From the NCBI GenBank assembly GCA_027576995.1, contig JANBQC010000568.1, positions 1-18,398 of the forward strand: a DNA stretch of 18,398 nucleotides, in the 5' to 3' direction. The translations under genes and the position numbers were made by a program. This DNA is from Dimargaris cristalligena. Its lineage: Eukaryota > Kickxellomycota > Dimargaritomycetes > Dimargaritales > Dimargaritaceae. A model generated the notes under the pieces. That model was not told where the DNA came from and searched no databases. It worked only from the letters and a program-made list of their open reading frames with translations. This document shows, in pieces, positions 16,701-18,398 of the stretch; position 1 is the stretch's first letter, and the number at the start of each line of letters is the position of its first letter.

Positions 16701-18398
16701 CGTTGAGCCCATCCATGTGTGGCAAAATACAAATGCTTAGCACCCCTGTGTTTGGGATTGCTAGAGATCCTTGTTAATGGACATCCTACTCATACCTTCA
16801 CATCCAGTCTGATAAGATATATTGGTGGGGTATATCCGTTGGGATATTGACTACAGCAACGGAGATGCCTCGTTTGCGATTATATTAGTTTAGGATCATT
16901 TAAAGTGGAGTAATAGAAGTTGAAACAAATTATATTGTAACTGATGGACACGGGTTTCTCTCCATTGGAACGTCAGGCTCCGAAGGTTCAATGGGAAGAA
17001 TGATCATCATCTATGAAGCTCCGACGACGATATCTGTCTTAGTAACGGGATGTTGGAGAATAGCTGATGTCCTCGAAGGATTAAATATCTAAAGTCCGTC
17101 AATCGGCTATGAAGGATCAGTCACACAATTGCCCTAACGATATTGGTACATGATTATCGTAGTGCCAGTCTGTTCATTAGACCAGTATCGACTTTGATTT
17201 CCTTAAAACTGGCCACTGCGCAGGATGTCAATATCAAATCGAGTCAAACTAATACCCCCAATAGCTGATAATGGTTTAGTCCTATATAGAGTGGCCTCTC
17301 AGGATAAAACTAAACATAGTCATTTTACCCCACCTTCAATTAGCCCTAACGGATGAATGGGTGGGGGGATCCAAAGCTAATGGTTGAGTATGGCTAAATT
17401 GCCTCAAAGGATGGCGAGCTGATAGTGAGACGCTTGAGGGTTGAAGGGTCTGCCATATACCATACCCACTATCTCATACTGCTTTTCTTACACACACTCT
17501 CTAAGTATGTCATTTCCTCTGGACACCACTGTAGCTTTATACAATTGATATTTAGTTAACCCAACCCCCTGTAAAATGACTGCTTTGCTATCATTTGAAC
17601 ACACTGATGGTTTTGATAATATTCGGTCATTATGGTTAGAAACCGAGCCATCCGTATAATGACTGATAAAGTAGTCGAGTGATTTGGGATTAGTGGAAAA
17701 CATAAGGTATATATGTATTAGTGTGATAAAGTCGGTCTGGGTAATAGTGCCCTCCTACGAAGGGACTGTTAGTAAAAAACTGCGATGGTGCGTTTTAAGG
17801 ATCATTAAGGTTATAGGCCTTTACTGAACTCCCCCCCCCCCAAAAAAAAAACCCCCCACCCTATAGTTGCACTCGATGTCTTGTATAAATGGGTTGGATT
17901 CCCCTTTTTTTAGTCTCAATCACAATAACTACGTCTAACTTATCAGTACACAGACTGATCTAATCTTGGCATTAAAACAGTGCTACATTATAATATCCAG
18001 AATAATTGAATACAAAGGCAATGGTGGTATGGGAAAAATAATTACATATACACAATTGATATACTACATTGGGGCTAATATTAGGTGAAAGCGCTTGAAT
18101 AAAGCCCACTGTAGCGAAATGGAATATCTATATCATGAACACATCACAAGTTGTGATAAATATGATAAAGTGTAGTTATGTGTAAAATCTCAATGAAGAG
18201 GTATATACGCCAAAAGAAGCGCCTGTCCATAGATTGTAACTTAATGCGAAATACAGGATAGTGAAATGTGGCTGATTTTAAAACATTTTACTGACAAATA
18301 AGAGATATTGACGAACTTTTCTGTTGTGATGTGGCAGAGCGACTTATATAATAACAGGCGTAAATGCCTTATAATCAAAGAAATAATAGAATCAAACC
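16701..18398. other. Intergenic, no supported gene
   Basis: I see no convincing gene. A minus-strand 71-codon frame at 17488-17703 contains Y-T-D-G-S, a motif also found in retroelement RNase H domains, but no neighbouring domain supports it. The final 500 bases are very AT-rich. Confidence 0.35.
17831..17860 (+). repeat. Homopolymer cluster C11-A10-C6-A-CCC-type tract
   Basis: A pure run of eleven C is followed directly by ten A and then six C. Such tracts are length-variable and prone to sequencing error. Other poly-C or poly-G runs occur near 4204, 11183, 14761 and 15349. Confidence 0.8.

Noticed and set aside
17488..17703. Minus-strand frame with Y-T-D-G-S, suggestive of retroelement RNase H
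   Set aside because: It is a five-residue motif only, with no reverse transcriptase or flanking RNase H motifs found nearby.
1..18398. CRISPR arrays, rRNA genes, bacterial-type operons
   Set aside because: No regularly spaced repeats, no rRNA-like sequence and no bacterial gene organisation. The content is eukaryotic.

Overview
The window looks like nuclear DNA of a fungus. Three intact minus-strand genes (61-735, 7588-8637, 12206-13156) encode closely related secreted proteins. Each has a signal peptide that ends exactly before a histidine, a second histidine in an A-x-H-x-G-G-H-C block, and a W-T-W...N-R-E-F-Y-M-N-C motif. This is the histidine-brace layout of copper-dependent lytic polysaccharide monooxygenases (LPMOs), closest to family AA11 (chitin-active). 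The genes have no introns, are rich in G/C-ending codons and sit in AT-richer DNA. The fungal lineage cannot be fixed by eye. The N-terminal His-Glu-Tyr is not the His-Met start I associate with ascomycete AA11, so an early-diverging fungus is possible (inference).

Layout: LPMO1 61-735 (-) | intergenic with promoter-like motifs | decayed gene X1 about 1533-3420 (+) | 3421-7587, mostly non-coding, with a few doubtful open frames and a hairpin-rich stretch | LPMO2 7588-8637 (-) | shared intergenic region | decayed gene X2 about 9414-11290 (+), possibly continuing to about 12030 | LPMO3 12206-13156 (-) | intergenic | more diverged decayed gene X3 about 14500-16700 (+) | 16701-18398 with nothing confidently genic.

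The main observation is that the LPMO genes are repeated together with a divergently oriented neighbour. The DNA upstream of LPMO1 (736 to about 3420) aligns end to end with that upstream of LPMO2 (8638 to about 11290). Within it, several plus-strand segments keep the same reading frame and amino-acid pattern in both copies, although stops and frameshifts break the frame in each. Similar peptide patterns occur in the same order beyond LPMO3. The locus therefore reads as an old tandem array of [LPMO(-) / X(+)] units in which the LPMOs survive and the partner X has decayed. I do not recognise the family of X.

The LPMOs differ mainly in their C-termini. LPMO1 has no linker, LPMO2 has a Pro/Thr-rich tail of 16-residue repeats, and LPMO3 has a Thr-rich tail that ends in a His/Gln-rich stretch, possibly after a frame change. 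All alignments were made by hand and need to be rerun computationally.
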